Assembly (NCBI GenBank): GCA_963718295.1
Contig: CAVQYV010000008.1
Location: 496,001-560,000, forward strand
DNA length: 64,000 nt
Source of the DNA: CAVQYV01 sp963718295 [NCBI: uncultured Methylomirabilota bacterium]
GTDB taxonomy: Bacteria > Methylomirabilota > Methylomirabilia > CAVQYV01
Direction: 5' to 3'
Notes under the pieces: model-generated
What the model saw: the letters and a program-made list of their open reading frames with translations, nothing else
Databases searched by the model: none
Told to the model about the DNA's origin: nothing
Shown here: positions 26,525 to 35,612 of the stretch, in pieces
Layout: every line of letters starts with the position of its first letter
Position numbering within the stretch: the first letter of the stretch is position 1
Translations under genes and position numbers: made by a program

Positions 26525-28735
26525 ATGAGAAATCAACCACCAAAGACTATCAGGATCATGAGTGACAGTATTTCTGCGGTCGCAGACGAATCTGCTCATG
26601 AAACCAGTGTTATGGAATGGTGGTTTATACAGGGGCATTATGAAGGTTCTCGTTCTGACCGTCGATATTTCATGACCAGTTTCTTTCGACAGAATATCCT
26701 TCTTGAATCCACCCGCCCGTTGAATGGTTTTTCATTACTCCTTTCGGTGCTAAACCCGACAAAGGAAAGGGCAGAGACCCTCACCCAGACCGATCCGTCA
26801 GTTATCGAGCTGTTTCTTCGTTTGGAGGAAAACCATAGGCAAGCGAATCTTGATGGCCACCTCGTTGAGGCCTATATCAACGAGATCGGGAGATTTGGGC
26901 CGCCGCGGCCCATCCGTTTGGAAAAGGACGAGGTCAAAATGGCCTCTCATCCTTTGGGTATTACATGGAGTGATTTTTCGCTCCACCAGCATGGGCAGGA
27001 CTTTCACCTTGCCTTTATCGAGCCAGAGAGCCGGCGTGGCTGTCATTTTCATCTTCTTCCCAAGCATCCCCGGATGTACATCGAGGGACTGGGGGCCCCA
27101 CATGTCGATTCCATGGCTTATGTCACCTATCCTTCTCTCGATCTCACCGGAACGGTGGAAGATGAGGAAGTCTGCGGCCAGGCGTGGTTGGATCACCAAT
27201 GGGGCAACTACGGATGGTTTGTTGCCCAATCGCCCCAAAAGAGACTCCTCGGCTGGGAGTGGTTCGGCATCAATCTGGAGGATGGGTCCGACTGGGTCGT
27301 GCTGATTCATAGAGATATGCAGAGCGGGAGGAGCCTTGCCCGTAGCGCCGTCGTACGCGAGGAGGGACAACCCCCGCGTCTATGTAAAAAGTTCACTGCC
27401 GAACCGATCAGATACTGGGAAAGTAAGATCACGCACATTCGTTATCCGGTGGCTTGGCGAATCAGGATTCCAGAAATCAAGGCAGACCTGGTTTATGAGG
27501 CGCTGGTGGATAACCAAGAGATTCAATCTTTTGGGGTATTCCGCGCCATCTGGGAAGGGGCGGGGAAGGTTTCCGGTACATTAGGAGGTAGCACGGTTAT
27601 GGGTCAGGCCAGGCTCGAGTTACACGGATACGGGTATATCTTCGATTTTCAGAATTACCTGAGTCGTTTGGTCAGTCGGGTGGATCGGCTGATTGAGGAG
27701 TTCCTGCCCAAGATGATCAACGAAGCGAAGCTTCAAGAGTATGCCGGCCCCGCACACTGGGAGAACGAAGCCTCAGCGCATACCCAGATGCTCTCTCAAC
27801 CGATCTGGGATCTCATCTCACGAGAAGGAAAACGCTGGCGCCCCATCTTTGGCATCCTGATGCTGGAGTCCCTTGGGATTCCCTCTGAGCGCTACGAAAT
27901 GTTGGCAGCCGTCATACCGGAACTGTGCCATACCGGGTCATTGATCATCGACGATATCGAGGACGACTCGCACCTCAGGCGAGGAGACGAGTCCATTCAT
28001 CTCCGTTATGGGTTGGACGTTGCCATCAATGCTGGGAACAGCCTCTACTTTTTGCCCTATCTCCTCCTGTCCAATCATCCCCACCTGGACGAACAACAGC
28101 GCATCGAGTTATACCGGATCATGGTCAAACAATCGGTGCGGGCTCACCTGGGACAAGGATTGGACATTTATTGGACGAAGAACCTGACCATTCGGAATCT
28201 GACGCGTTGGATGAGGAATGCTCTGGGACCGAAGATTCTCCAGATGTATGCTTACAAGACAGCAGCAGCGGTAGAGGGAATGGCTGAGAATGCCTGCGCG
28301 ATTGCGAAGTCTGACCCGGCCACGCGAGAGGCCTGCATTTCCTTTGCCCGGGTCTTTGGCGTGGCCTTCCAGATCATGGATGATATCCATAATTTCGACG
28401 ACTCATCCCACAGAAAGAGGATATGCGGTGAGGATCTCTCCTCAGGGAAGCTGACCTATGTTATTTTTCGCGCCCTGCAGAATCTGAAATCCGAGGATAG
28501 GAGCCGGCTGCAAAGGATCTTGTGCTCAAAGACGCTGAGAAAAAATCCTTCCGCCCTTGAGGAAGGTGTCGATCTGGTGCGCAGCTCGGGGGCACTTCGT
28601 TCTTCTTTCGATGAAGCACAAGGCATGGTGGAAAGGGAATGGAGTCGCTTCTCCCAGCAAATCGCATCCTCAGATCCTAAGACGATGCTTCGCATGCTCT
28701 GCTCGAACCTGTTAGATCTTCCGTATCGTTCCTGA
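26525..28735 (+). CDS. Fusion of a CrtC/AttH-like lipocalin-type domain with a polyprenyl diphosphate synthase
   Basis: A 736-residue two-domain protein. Residues about 25-370 resemble the carotenoid 1,2-hydratase/AttH-like family: an early EWWFIQGH (Trp pair at 32-33), then DHQWGNYGWFVAQ, LGWEWFGINLEDGSDWV and a late VSGTLGGSTVMGQARLELHGY block. Residues about 375-736 are an all-helical trans-prenyltransferase: GKRWRP, first Asp-rich motif DDIEDDSHLRRG (D476), GQGLDIYWTK, YKTAA, and second Asp-rich region DDIHN (D619) where the usual last Asp is Asn. It would make a prenyl diphosphate from IPP and an allylic primer, while the N-terminal domain may hydrate or otherwise modify the terpenoid. 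The next gene encodes a terpene cyclase. Function of the fusion is inference. Confidence 0.8.
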   Translation: MRNQPPKTIRIMSDSISAVADESAHETSVMEWWFIQGHYEGSRSDRRYFMTSFFRQNILLESTRPLNGFSLLLSVLNPTKERAETLTQTDPSVIELFLRLEENHRQANLDGHLVEAYINEIGRFGPPRPIRLEKDEVKMASHPLGITWSDFSLHQHGQDFHLAFIEPESRRGCHFHLLPKHPRMYIEGLGAPHVDSMAYVTYPSLDLTGTVEDEEVCGQAWLDHQWGNYGWFVAQSPQKRLLGWEWFGINLEDGSDWVVLIHRDMQSGRSLARSAVVREEGQPPRLCKKFTAEPIRYWESKITHIRYPVAWRIRIPEIKADLVYEALVDNQEIQSFGVFRAIWEGAGKVSGTLGGSTVMGQARLELHGYGYIFDFQNYLSRLVSRVDRLIEEFLPKMINEAKLQEYAGPAHWENEASAHTQMLSQPIWDLISREGKRWRPIFGILMLESLGIPSERYEMLAAVIPELCHTGSLIIDDIEDDSHLRRGDESIHLRYGLDVAINAGNSLYFLPYLLLSNHPHLDEQQRIELYRIMVKQSVRAHLGQGLDIYWTKNLTIRNLTRWMRNALGPKILQMYAYKTAAAVEGMAENACAIAKSDPATREACISFARVFGVAFQIMDDIHNFDDSSHRKRICGEDLSSGKLTYVIFRALQNLKSEDRSRLQRILCSKTLRKNPSALEEGVDLVRSSGALRSSFDEAQGMVEREWSRFSQQIASSDPKTMLRMLCSNLLDLPYRS

Positions 28736-29046
28736 TTCCTTCGGGGGAGAAGGGCCTTTTGCCTAAAGAGGGGGGGCATCACCATACACCATAGCCCCCC
28801 GGGGGGATAGGATCCATGATGGCTCTTGCCTCAAGAAGGGGGGTTGTCCGTGCTCGCTTCGCAGGGAAGACCTCTCGTCCACCTGGGATTGGAATCAACT
28901 CTCGATGGCGGCCATTGGGGATTGGCGTCGCATGGGTGATGGACATATAGGAAGGTAAGAGCGGTTCCTGGGGGCTCTCTCGATCCTTTGCGAAAAGGGG
29001 ATTTTGGGTTTGTATACTTCACGAGAACCGGCTATTCGGTCCGTCA
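28736..29046 (+). other. Spacer between the prenyl synthase fusion and the cyclase
   Basis: About 310 bases without a gene. It contains a GC-rich hairpin (GGGGGGC at 28771-28777 with GCCCCCC at 28794-28800, 16-base loop) without a T run. From about 28999 the sequence is similar to bases just upstream of and within the start of the decayed cyclase copy near 31102, so the homologous coding frame begins before the first usable start codon of the intact gene. Confidence 0.5.
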
Positions 29047-30993
29047 TTGGCCGCTGAAGTTGATCAAGTCCTGGCCTCCAGAGTCAGGGAGGCCCGCAAT
29101 TTGGCTCTCCGGCGCCTTCTTGAGCAGGAGACTTCCGATGGCAAATGGAGGGCGACCTTCGACCTTTCATCCCTTTGCGCCGCGGTTTATATCATCATGC
29201 TCCGTACCACGGGTTTGATTGACCAGCCTGGGTCTCCTCAAGAGGAGGCCCTTCTGGTGCGCCATGCAATCAAGCAGGTAAACGCCGACGGTGGATTCTT
29301 CAAGTACCCGGGCTCTCCATCCTCCAAGAGTCTGACGCGGCTGGTACTTTTGGCGCTGCGCATGGTCATGGGAGAAGTTGGGTCAGGGTACCGTCCCCAG
29401 CGGTGGTTCCTGCCCAACGAGGAGATCGACAACGAGCTCATCCGACAGCTTCGGGAAACCATGGACCACGCCGGGCGATTCCTCCGGGAGGCTGAGGCGA
29501 GAGCCGGCTTTTCCTTCGAGTTCCCCGACTTTTTCATTGAAAAGATGTTGACGGCTTATGTCAATCCCCAGGATATTCTCATTCCTTTCCCCTTTTTTGA
29601 GCCCGAGATCTTGGCCTGGATGAGCCGGTCGCGGCTGCTTTCAAGGGTTTTGCACCAAATCAGTCCCATGAGTCGAAAGATCTTCCCCGCCGTTTCCATC
29701 ATCCATCAAAGGATTCAGGAGCAAAGCCGCTCTTCACGGCCGATTCTGTCTCTTCTCCAAAAGTCCAAAGGCTTTCGGCGCCTCCGGGAGAAAGCCTCGG
29801 AGGAACTGGCTCGCCAGATTCGGGCGGAGCAAAACGAGAACGGAGGCTGGATCTACAACTCTTTGTTTGCCCCTCTCAACATCCTTGCCCTCCTTGAGGC
29901 AGGGGTGCCGATGCACGATTCGGCTATCTGCCGTGGTATTCAGTTTGTCCGGGACAACATGTTCCAGACCGATGGTGGTGGCTCTTTCATCAGTTACTTT
30001 AGGGCCGACACCTGGGATGTCTGTCTGGGAGTCATCTCTTATCTTCGCATTCCCGGTCATAGCTGCTTGGATGAGGAGATTCGGCCTGCTATCGAATTCC
30101 TGCTGCAATCTCAGAATGAAGATGGAAGCTTTGCCTGGGCCAGCGGCTCGAGAAATGACCCCGAGACCGATTCCACGGCTCACGCGCTCCTTGCTCTCTC
30201 CTTGGCTGTCCAGAGGGCGGATGAGTGGCTACGATCGAGAATCCGCCGCGCTTTGCAGAAGGGAATGGCCTATCTGCTCTCCCGGCAAAGCAAGCGGGGA
30301 GGCTTCAGTGTCTGGGAAAACACCTGGGTCAAGATCGGCCCCGGCTCTCATGGCGCCATCAAAATGTGCCTTTTTGATGTGGCCCACGCCGATCTTACGG
30401 CCCGGGTCCTATCTGCGCTGGCTGAACTGGGGTTGACCGAGGAGCATGAAACGGTGCGAAAGGGCCTTCGCTTTCTGCTCGATATGCAGTGTAGGAACGG
30501 TGCCTGGTGGTGCCACTGGTGGGCCGGCTACCTCTCCGGCACGGGCTATGTGTTGGAGGCCCTCGGCAGACTGGGACTGCGCTATGGGGCAGGCCCTTCC
30601 AGGCAAGGCAAGCTCTTGGCCGAGGCTTACAATGCCATGACAAGGGCCATCGCCTTTTTCCTGAGACACCAGAATCCTGACGGGGGTTGGGGGGAAACGG
30701 TCAAGGCCGACTTCGATATGAAGGAGGCGGGCAGCGGTGAGAGCAGCCCGCTTCACACCGCCTTCGTGCTCTTGAATCTACTCGCCTGCGGCTACCCGGT
30801 CGATGCCCGTGAGATCCAGCGAGGCTACGAATACCTCTTGGGCGCCATGACCCCCGATGGGCGTTGGGAGGACGACCAAGCTACCTTTACCGTGATACCT
30901 CGAACCTTGTACTATCGATATCCACTGGCGAACTACGTGCTTCCTCTCAACGCCATGACCTCTTACTTGCAAGCTCGGGGAGAGGAGCGATGA
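29047..30993 (+). CDS. Squalene-hopene-cyclase-like class II terpene cyclase, divergent
   Basis: A 648-residue protein of alpha-barrel repeats in the squalene-hopene cyclase/prenyltransferase repeat superfamily. QW-type repeats include QETSDGKW, QNENGGW, QNEDGSF, QCRNGAWWCHWWAGY and QNPDGGW, and the end RTLYYRYPLANYVLPLNAM matches the cyclase C terminus. The protonating motif, DXDD in squalene-hopene cyclase, reads ETDS (373-376), keeping the central Asp375. Start TTG 29047 is the first possible start after an in-frame TAG at 28948 and has no clear ribosome site. With the adjoining prenyl synthase it suggests synthesis of a cyclic terpenoid; the substrate is unknown. Confidence 0.8.
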   Translation: MAAEVDQVLASRVREARNLALRRLLEQETSDGKWRATFDLSSLCAAVYIIMLRTTGLIDQPGSPQEEALLVRHAIKQVNADGGFFKYPGSPSSKSLTRLVLLALRMVMGEVGSGYRPQRWFLPNEEIDNELIRQLRETMDHAGRFLREAEARAGFSFEFPDFFIEKMLTAYVNPQDILIPFPFFEPEILAWMSRSRLLSRVLHQISPMSRKIFPAVSIIHQRIQEQSRSSRPILSLLQKSKGFRRLREKASEELARQIRAEQNENGGWIYNSLFAPLNILALLEAGVPMHDSAICRGIQFVRDNMFQTDGGGSFISYFRADTWDVCLGVISYLRIPGHSCLDEEIRPAIEFLLQSQNEDGSFAWASGSRNDPETDSTAHALLALSLAVQRADEWLRSRIRRALQKGMAYLLSRQSKRGGFSVWENTWVKIGPGSHGAIKMCLFDVAHADLTARVLSALAELGLTEEHETVRKGLRFLLDMQCRNGAWWCHWWAGYLSGTGYVLEALGRLGLRYGAGPSRQGKLLAEAYNAMTRAIAFFLRHQNPDGGWGETVKADFDMKEAGSGESSPLHTAFVLLNLLACGYPVDAREIQRGYEYLLGAMTPDGRWEDDQATFTVIPRTLYYRYPLANYVLPLNAMTSYLQARGEER

Positions 30994-31101
30994 AGGAGCT
31001 GAATGGGACGAATCTGGGGTTGGCATCCCCTCGGCAGGTGAGGGCCTGCTGAGGGCAGCATCGCTTCAGGGGTCATATCTCAATAGTCCGGGAAGGGAGA
31101 C

Positions 31102-31710
31102 ATGTTTTTGGTTTGTGCGCTTCATGGAGACCGGGTATGCGGTCTGTCACGAGCCCGTGAGAACGACCATGCCTTGGTGGCCAGAGTCAGGGAGGCCCGC
31201 CCATTGGCGCTGGGACGCCTCCTCCAACTCAGAACTCCCAGTGGTAGATGGATCGGCACATTGGACGTCTCGGCCTTCATTCTGTGGTCCAATTAGATAT
31301 AGCCTTTTCGATACGCCCTCACCCGATGTGACCGCCCGCATCTTGTATGGGCTTTGCAAAATAGGTCTCTCGGAGAAAGACCAGCCGGTGCGAAAGGCCC
31401 TTCGCTTCCTCATCGACACCCAGCAGGAGAATGGTGCTTGGTAGTGTCGGTGGTGGGCCGGGTACATGTCGGGAACGGACTAGGTGTTGGATGCCATCAG
31501 CAGGATGGGGTTTAGCTATGGACCAAATCCTTTCAGGCAAGACAGACTCGTGGCCAGGATCCACGATTGTATGATGAAGGCCATCAGATTTATCCTGCAA
31601 CATCAGAATCCAAATGGGGGGGGGTGGGGGGGAGACGATCGAGGCCGACCTCGATGTCCGCTCTGCCGGGAGAGGCGAGAGCAGGCCACTGCAAACGGCT
31701 TCCGTCCTCT
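31102..31710 (+). pseudogene. Decayed, internally deleted copy of the terpene cyclase
   Basis: Translation in shifting frames matches the neighbouring cyclase at both ends: VARVREARPLALGRLLQL near 31180 matches its N terminus, and SLFDTPSPDVTARILYGL, VRKALRFLIDTQQENGAW and IRFILQHQNPNGG match its C-terminal third. About 1.2 kb of middle sequence is missing (junction near 31290). Two in-frame TAG codons replace Trp (31442) and Tyr (near 31484), and extra G residues shift the frame near 31618. Similarity also covers the start, where this copy has an ATG (31102) with GGGAAGGGAG before it. A former tandem duplicate. Confidence 0.85.
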
Positions 31711-31753
31711 TTGACTAAGAATCTATACCCCGTGCGGAAGCATGGGAACTTTA
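31711..31753 (+). repeat. Partial match to the MITE-like element, copy C
   Basis: This stretch (TTGACTAAGAATCTATACCC and CCGTGCGGAAGCATGGGAAC) matches bases 14678-14722 inside copy A with few differences. The match starts exactly where similarity of the cyclase pseudogene ends and no terminal repeats are seen around it, so it is a remnant or a recombination scar. Confidence 0.5.
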
Positions 31754-31895
31754 TGGTGGGGTGGTTTGCTCCATCATTGGGTGCAAGGAACTTGGCGGAC
31801 AGGGAAGTGATGACGTGGGCAATGGAGAGCCCATTTCCGGAAGCGAGGTTGGCAGGATACTTTATCAGTCCTTTTGGAAGAGAGGAGGAGGCGAA

Positions 31896-33554
31896 TTGAA
31901 GAAGTCTAGTGTGGTCTGCGTGGGGGCTATGGTTCTGCTTTTGGGCTTTTCTCATCTCGTCTGTGCCCAGGGTGATTCCCGATGGGAAAGGGTTTCCATT
32001 TCATCTCCCGGGATCCCCAGATTCCATTTGGCGGAGGGGAAGGAACCCCAGAGTCCAGGGAGCACTACGGGGGAGGTGAAAGAGACGGCCACCCAGGAGC
32101 CACTGGCCCTATCCCTGCAGGACTGTATCATGATGTCCCTGCAGAACAATCTGGACATCGCAGTGGAAGGATACAATCCGAAGATGAGCGAAGAGGACAT
32201 CCGAAAGGAGAAGGCCGCCTTTGATCCCCTCTTCTATACCGATGCCTACTATGCCAACTATTATCTGCCTACCAACAACGCTTTCTACTCAAGCGTATCC
32301 GGTAAATCTGGTCAGATATTCATTGATAAGCATCAAAACTGGGATCTGAATTTCGGATGGAAGCAGGCTCTTCCTACCGGCACCTCATACCAGCTTAGCT
32401 ACAATAACGATCGGTTCTATTCCCTATTGGGACGTGAAATCGACCAAACCTTCTACACCTTTAACCCGAACTACACTTCTGAGCTCGCGCTCACATTGAG
32501 CCAGGCCCTGCTAAAGGACTTCGGGATCGACGTGAACAAGACCAGGATCTACATCGCCCAGAATAACAAGAACATCTCCCTTCAACAATTCCGGGAGCGG
32601 GTCTTTTCGGTGATCGCCGAAGTGCAAAACTTCTATTGGAATTTGGCGGCTGCCGTCGTGAACCTGGAGGTGAACCGCCGCTCCCTCAAGCTGGCTCAAG
32701 ACCTATTGGAGATTAACAAGGCCAAAGTGAGGGCAGGAACGCTGGCACCGTTGGAGATCGTACAGGCCGAAGCGGAGGTTGCCTCCCGCGAGGAGAATGT
32801 GATCGTGGCGGAGAACTTGATCAAACAGATCGAGGATGTACTAAGGAGGGTGATGAACCTTACCTCTGAGTCCCAGATGTGGGAGAGGCCGATTAGGACT
32901 ACGGACAAACCCTCCTTCGTCCCGCAACAGCTCTCAGTGGACGAGAGCCTGAAACGGGCCCTGGAGCTTCGTCCCGACTATGCGCAGGCCCAGATCGACC
33001 TGGCAAATCGGGATATCTATAAGAGGTATACCCACAACCAGCTCCTTCCTTCCTTAAATCTCCAGGGATCTGCAGGACTGAATGGAATCGGCAATTCCTA
33101 TCATGACGACTTCCGGGTGCTGAGGGGCGGCGATTATTACAGCTATTCAGTGGGATTGATCTTGGAGGTTCCCATCGGCAACCGTTACGCCCGGGCAGAA
33201 TATACCAAGGCCTCCCTGGACCAAGAGAAATCGAAGACGAGCCTCGCCAATCTGGAGCAGAGGATCACCGTGGAGATCCGGGAGTCCGTGCGGCAAATTC
33301 AAACCAACGCGAAGCGGATTGAGACCACGGAGAAGGCCCGGCTCTTGTCGCAAAAGAAGCTGGAGGTCGAGGAGAAGAAGTTAAATGTGGGGATGTCCAC
33401 TAACTTCGAAGTATTGCGAACCCAGAGGGATTTGTTGGAGGCCGAGACGAATTGGCTCAAAGCCCTCCTCGACTATCAAAGGTCCCTCGTCAGTTTAGAG
33501 CGCGTCGAAGGTACCATCCTGGAAAAGCACAATATCGAATTGAAGCAGAACTGA
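31896..33554 (+). CDS. TolC-family outer membrane efflux protein
   Basis: About 552 residues. TTG 31896 follows AGAGGAGGAGG and opens on a signal peptide (KKSSVVCVGAMVLLLGFSHLVCAQ), so it is preferred to an in-frame upstream ATG at 31761. The body has the two-fold repeated outer membrane efflux protein pattern: LSLQDCIMMSLQNNLDIAVE, a beta-barrel region rich in Tyr, long helices (RVFSVIAEVQNFYWNLAAAV, RAGTLAPLEIVQAEAEVASRE) and the second repeat with MSTNFEVLRTQRDLLEAE. It heads an operon with adaptor, ATPase and permease genes and would be the outer membrane exit duct. Confidence 0.9.
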   Translation: MKKSSVVCVGAMVLLLGFSHLVCAQGDSRWERVSISSPGIPRFHLAEGKEPQSPGSTTGEVKETATQEPLALSLQDCIMMSLQNNLDIAVEGYNPKMSEEDIRKEKAAFDPLFYTDAYYANYYLPTNNAFYSSVSGKSGQIFIDKHQNWDLNFGWKQALPTGTSYQLSYNNDRFYSLLGREIDQTFYTFNPNYTSELALTLSQALLKDFGIDVNKTRIYIAQNNKNISLQQFRERVFSVIAEVQNFYWNLAAAVVNLEVNRRSLKLAQDLLEINKAKVRAGTLAPLEIVQAEAEVASREENVIVAENLIKQIEDVLRRVMNLTSESQMWERPIRTTDKPSFVPQQLSVDESLKRALELRPDYAQAQIDLANRDIYKRYTHNQLLPSLNLQGSAGLNGIGNSYHDDFRVLRGGDYYSYSVGLILEVPIGNRYARAEYTKASLDQEKSKTSLANLEQRITVEIRESVRQIQTNAKRIETTEKARLLSQKKLEVEEKKLNVGMSTNFEVLRTQRDLLEAETNWLKALLDYQRSLVSLERVEGTILEKHNIELKQN

Positions 33555-33630
33555 TGGCACCCCTGGAATCGTGGGTCCCCCCTGAGGCCATGACGAGATT
33601 GGGCCTCCGTTGAAGAGAGAGGAGAAACGG

Positions 33631-34887
33631 ATGTTTCGGCGACTGCGATTCCTGGTGGTCTTCCTGCTTGTGGTGGGAGCCTTGGCGGTAGCCCTTTACC
33701 TCTATTCTGTCACCAATGGCCAGGTTCTGGTGAAAACGGGAAAGGCCGAAAGGGGTGACATGCTGATCACGGTTTCGGCCACCGCCACGGGTATCATCGA
33801 GTCGGAACGCAGGGCAACGCTCAGCGGCCAGACCATGGGGAGGCTTCGCCGTCTTTTGGTAGAGGAGGGCGATTCAGTAAGCAGGGGTCAGCTGATTGCG
33901 CAATTGGATTCTGAGGAGGCTCAGGCTCAGCTCAAGCTTGCGGAGGCGAACTTCCAAAGAGCACGAGCTCGCTTGCAGCAGGCTGAGGCGGAGGTTCTCG
34001 GGGAAGATCATGAGATCAGCCCTGACATATCTGGGACTCAGGCCAATCCCACTCAGGCCGACACAGGTTTCCTCCGATTCGGGGATCCTTTGGAAAATAG
34101 CCAGCAGTTGCAGGGGGCGCTGGATGCCAAGAGGGAAGAATACCCATCGACTGAAGCACCTGACCGATCACCCCTTCCCCAGGTCGATGAGATTGTTGCC
34201 AAGACACACGAAGTGGAGGTTGCCAAAGCGGCCGTGAAACAGATGGAGGCTTTGCGGGATCTGGCCAGACTACGCTTGGGCTACACCGATATCCGCTCTC
34301 CTTGGGATGGGATCGTCTCTGAGAGATTGGCGGAGGAAGGAGAGCTCATCGGGGCCGGCAGGCCCATCCTCAGGCTGGTGGATCCCAAGCGACTTTACGT
34401 GAGGGTTACGCTGGATGAGTACGATACCCAGAGGATCCGGAAGGGACAGAGTGCATTGATCACAATCGACGCATTTCCGGAAGAGACCGTCCAGGGAAAG
34501 GTCTATAGGATTTCCCCGGTTGTCTCAGGAGGCAAGATGGAGGCCAGGACCTTCACCGTCAAGGTTTCCTTGGAGAGGAATCCTCCCCTCAAGGTGGGGA
34601 TGTCTGCGGATGCGGAAATAGTAGTTTCGGAGCTAAGGGATGTACTCTTTGTTCCTTCCTTGGCAGTGGTGGAAAAGGAAGCCCGGCATTTTGCTTTGGC
34701 GGTGGAGGCATCGCGGGTTCGGTGGCGGCCCATCCAGATCGGAGAATCAAACCGGGACCATATCCAGGTGAAGAGTGGATTGGCTCCCGGAACTCAAGTG
34801 GTGCTCAATCCAGACTTGAGAAAGCTCAAGGATGGGCAGAGGGTAAGGATTGAAGCTTCCTCGATGAAGGATGATGTAAGGACATGA
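33631..34887 (+). CDS. MacA-like periplasmic adaptor (membrane fusion protein)
   Basis: About 418 residues with an N-terminal membrane anchor (residues 4-25), a lipoyl-like half motif (ATLSGQTMGRLRRLLVEEGDSVSRGQLIAQLD), a helical hairpin rich in Ala/Glu/Gln, the second lipoyl half (LGYTDIRSPWDGIVSERLAEEGELI) and beta-barrel domains (VRVTLDEYDTQRIRKGQSA). It links an inner-membrane MacB-type transporter to the TolC-like duct. ATG 33631 is preferred to TTG 33610 because GAGAGGAGAAA precedes it. Confidence 0.9.
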   Translation: MFRRLRFLVVFLLVVGALAVALYLYSVTNGQVLVKTGKAERGDMLITVSATATGIIESERRATLSGQTMGRLRRLLVEEGDSVSRGQLIAQLDSEEAQAQLKLAEANFQRARARLQQAEAEVLGEDHEISPDISGTQANPTQADTGFLRFGDPLENSQQLQGALDAKREEYPSTEAPDRSPLPQVDEIVAKTHEVEVAKAAVKQMEALRDLARLRLGYTDIRSPWDGIVSERLAEEGELIGAGRPILRLVDPKRLYVRVTLDEYDTQRIRKGQSALITIDAFPEETVQGKVYRISPVVSGGKMEARTFTVKVSLERNPPLKVGMSADAEIVVSELRDVLFVPSLAVVEKEARHFALAVEASRVRWRPIQIGESNRDHIQVKSGLAPGTQVVLNPDLRKLKDGQRVRIEASSMKDDVRT

Positions 34888-34917
34888 AAGACCAGATTTC
34901 GAGACTCCCGTTATTCC

Positions 34918-35610
34918 ATGCTCGCAGAAGTGATCCAGGCATCTGACTTACGAAAGGTATATTTCACAGGAAAGATCGAGGTTGTGGCCTTGGCGCGCAT
35001 CTCTTTCCAGATCTCATCGAGTGACTTCGTGGCGATCATGGGCCCTTCCGGCTCAGGAAAATCTACCTTGATGAATATCTTGGGCTGCCTGGATCGTCCC
35101 ACCGGTGGCTCTTATCAATTGGATGGTATAGATGTTTCTGCCATGAGTGAAGATGAGCTGGCGCGGCTGCGAAATCGAAAGATCGGTTTCGTTTTCCAGA
35201 ACTATAACCTGCTCCCAAGCATGAACGCCCTCCAGAACACAGAACTCCCTCTGATCTACAGTGGTATCTCGTGCCCAGAGCGTAGGGACAAGGCACTGTC
35301 CGCTCTGGAGAGGGTAGGCTTGGGCGGGCGGGTTTACCATCGGCCCAACGAGCTCTCCGGAGGAGAACAGCAAAGAGTGGCGATTGCCAGAGCATTGGTC
35401 AATCGTCCTTGCCTGATCCTGGCAGATGAGCCTACCGGAAATCTGGATAGCCGTTCGGGAGAGGAGATCCTTTCCATTTTCGAGCGCCTCAATGAAGACG
35501 GGGTTACCGTCGTACTGGTCACCCACGATTCTTCAATTTCGGCCAGGGCTCAACGGATCCTCCACCTTCAGGATGGCCTCCTGGTTTCTGAGGAGCAGAG
35601 GAGCCCCTGA
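34918..35610 (+). CDS. MacB/LolD-type ABC transporter ATP-binding protein
   Basis: A 230-residue ATPase with Walker A GPSGSGKSTLMNILGCLD, Q-loop FVFQNYNLLP, signature LSGGEQQRVAIARAL, Walker B LILADEPTGNLD and the switch His in VTHDSS. It lacks a membrane part; the permease is the next gene. Together they form the split version of MacB, which drives export of macrolides, peptides, lipids or other amphiphiles through TolC. Confidence 0.93.
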   Translation: MLAEVIQASDLRKVYFTGKIEVVALARISFQISSSDFVAIMGPSGSGKSTLMNILGCLDRPTGGSYQLDGIDVSAMSEDELARLRNRKIGFVFQNYNLLPSMNALQNTELPLIYSGISCPERRDKALSALERVGLGGRVYHRPNELSGGEQQRVAIARALVNRPCLILADEPTGNLDSRSGEEILSIFERLNEDGVTVVLVTHDSSISARAQRILHLQDGLLVSEEQRSP

Positions 35611-35612
35611 GG

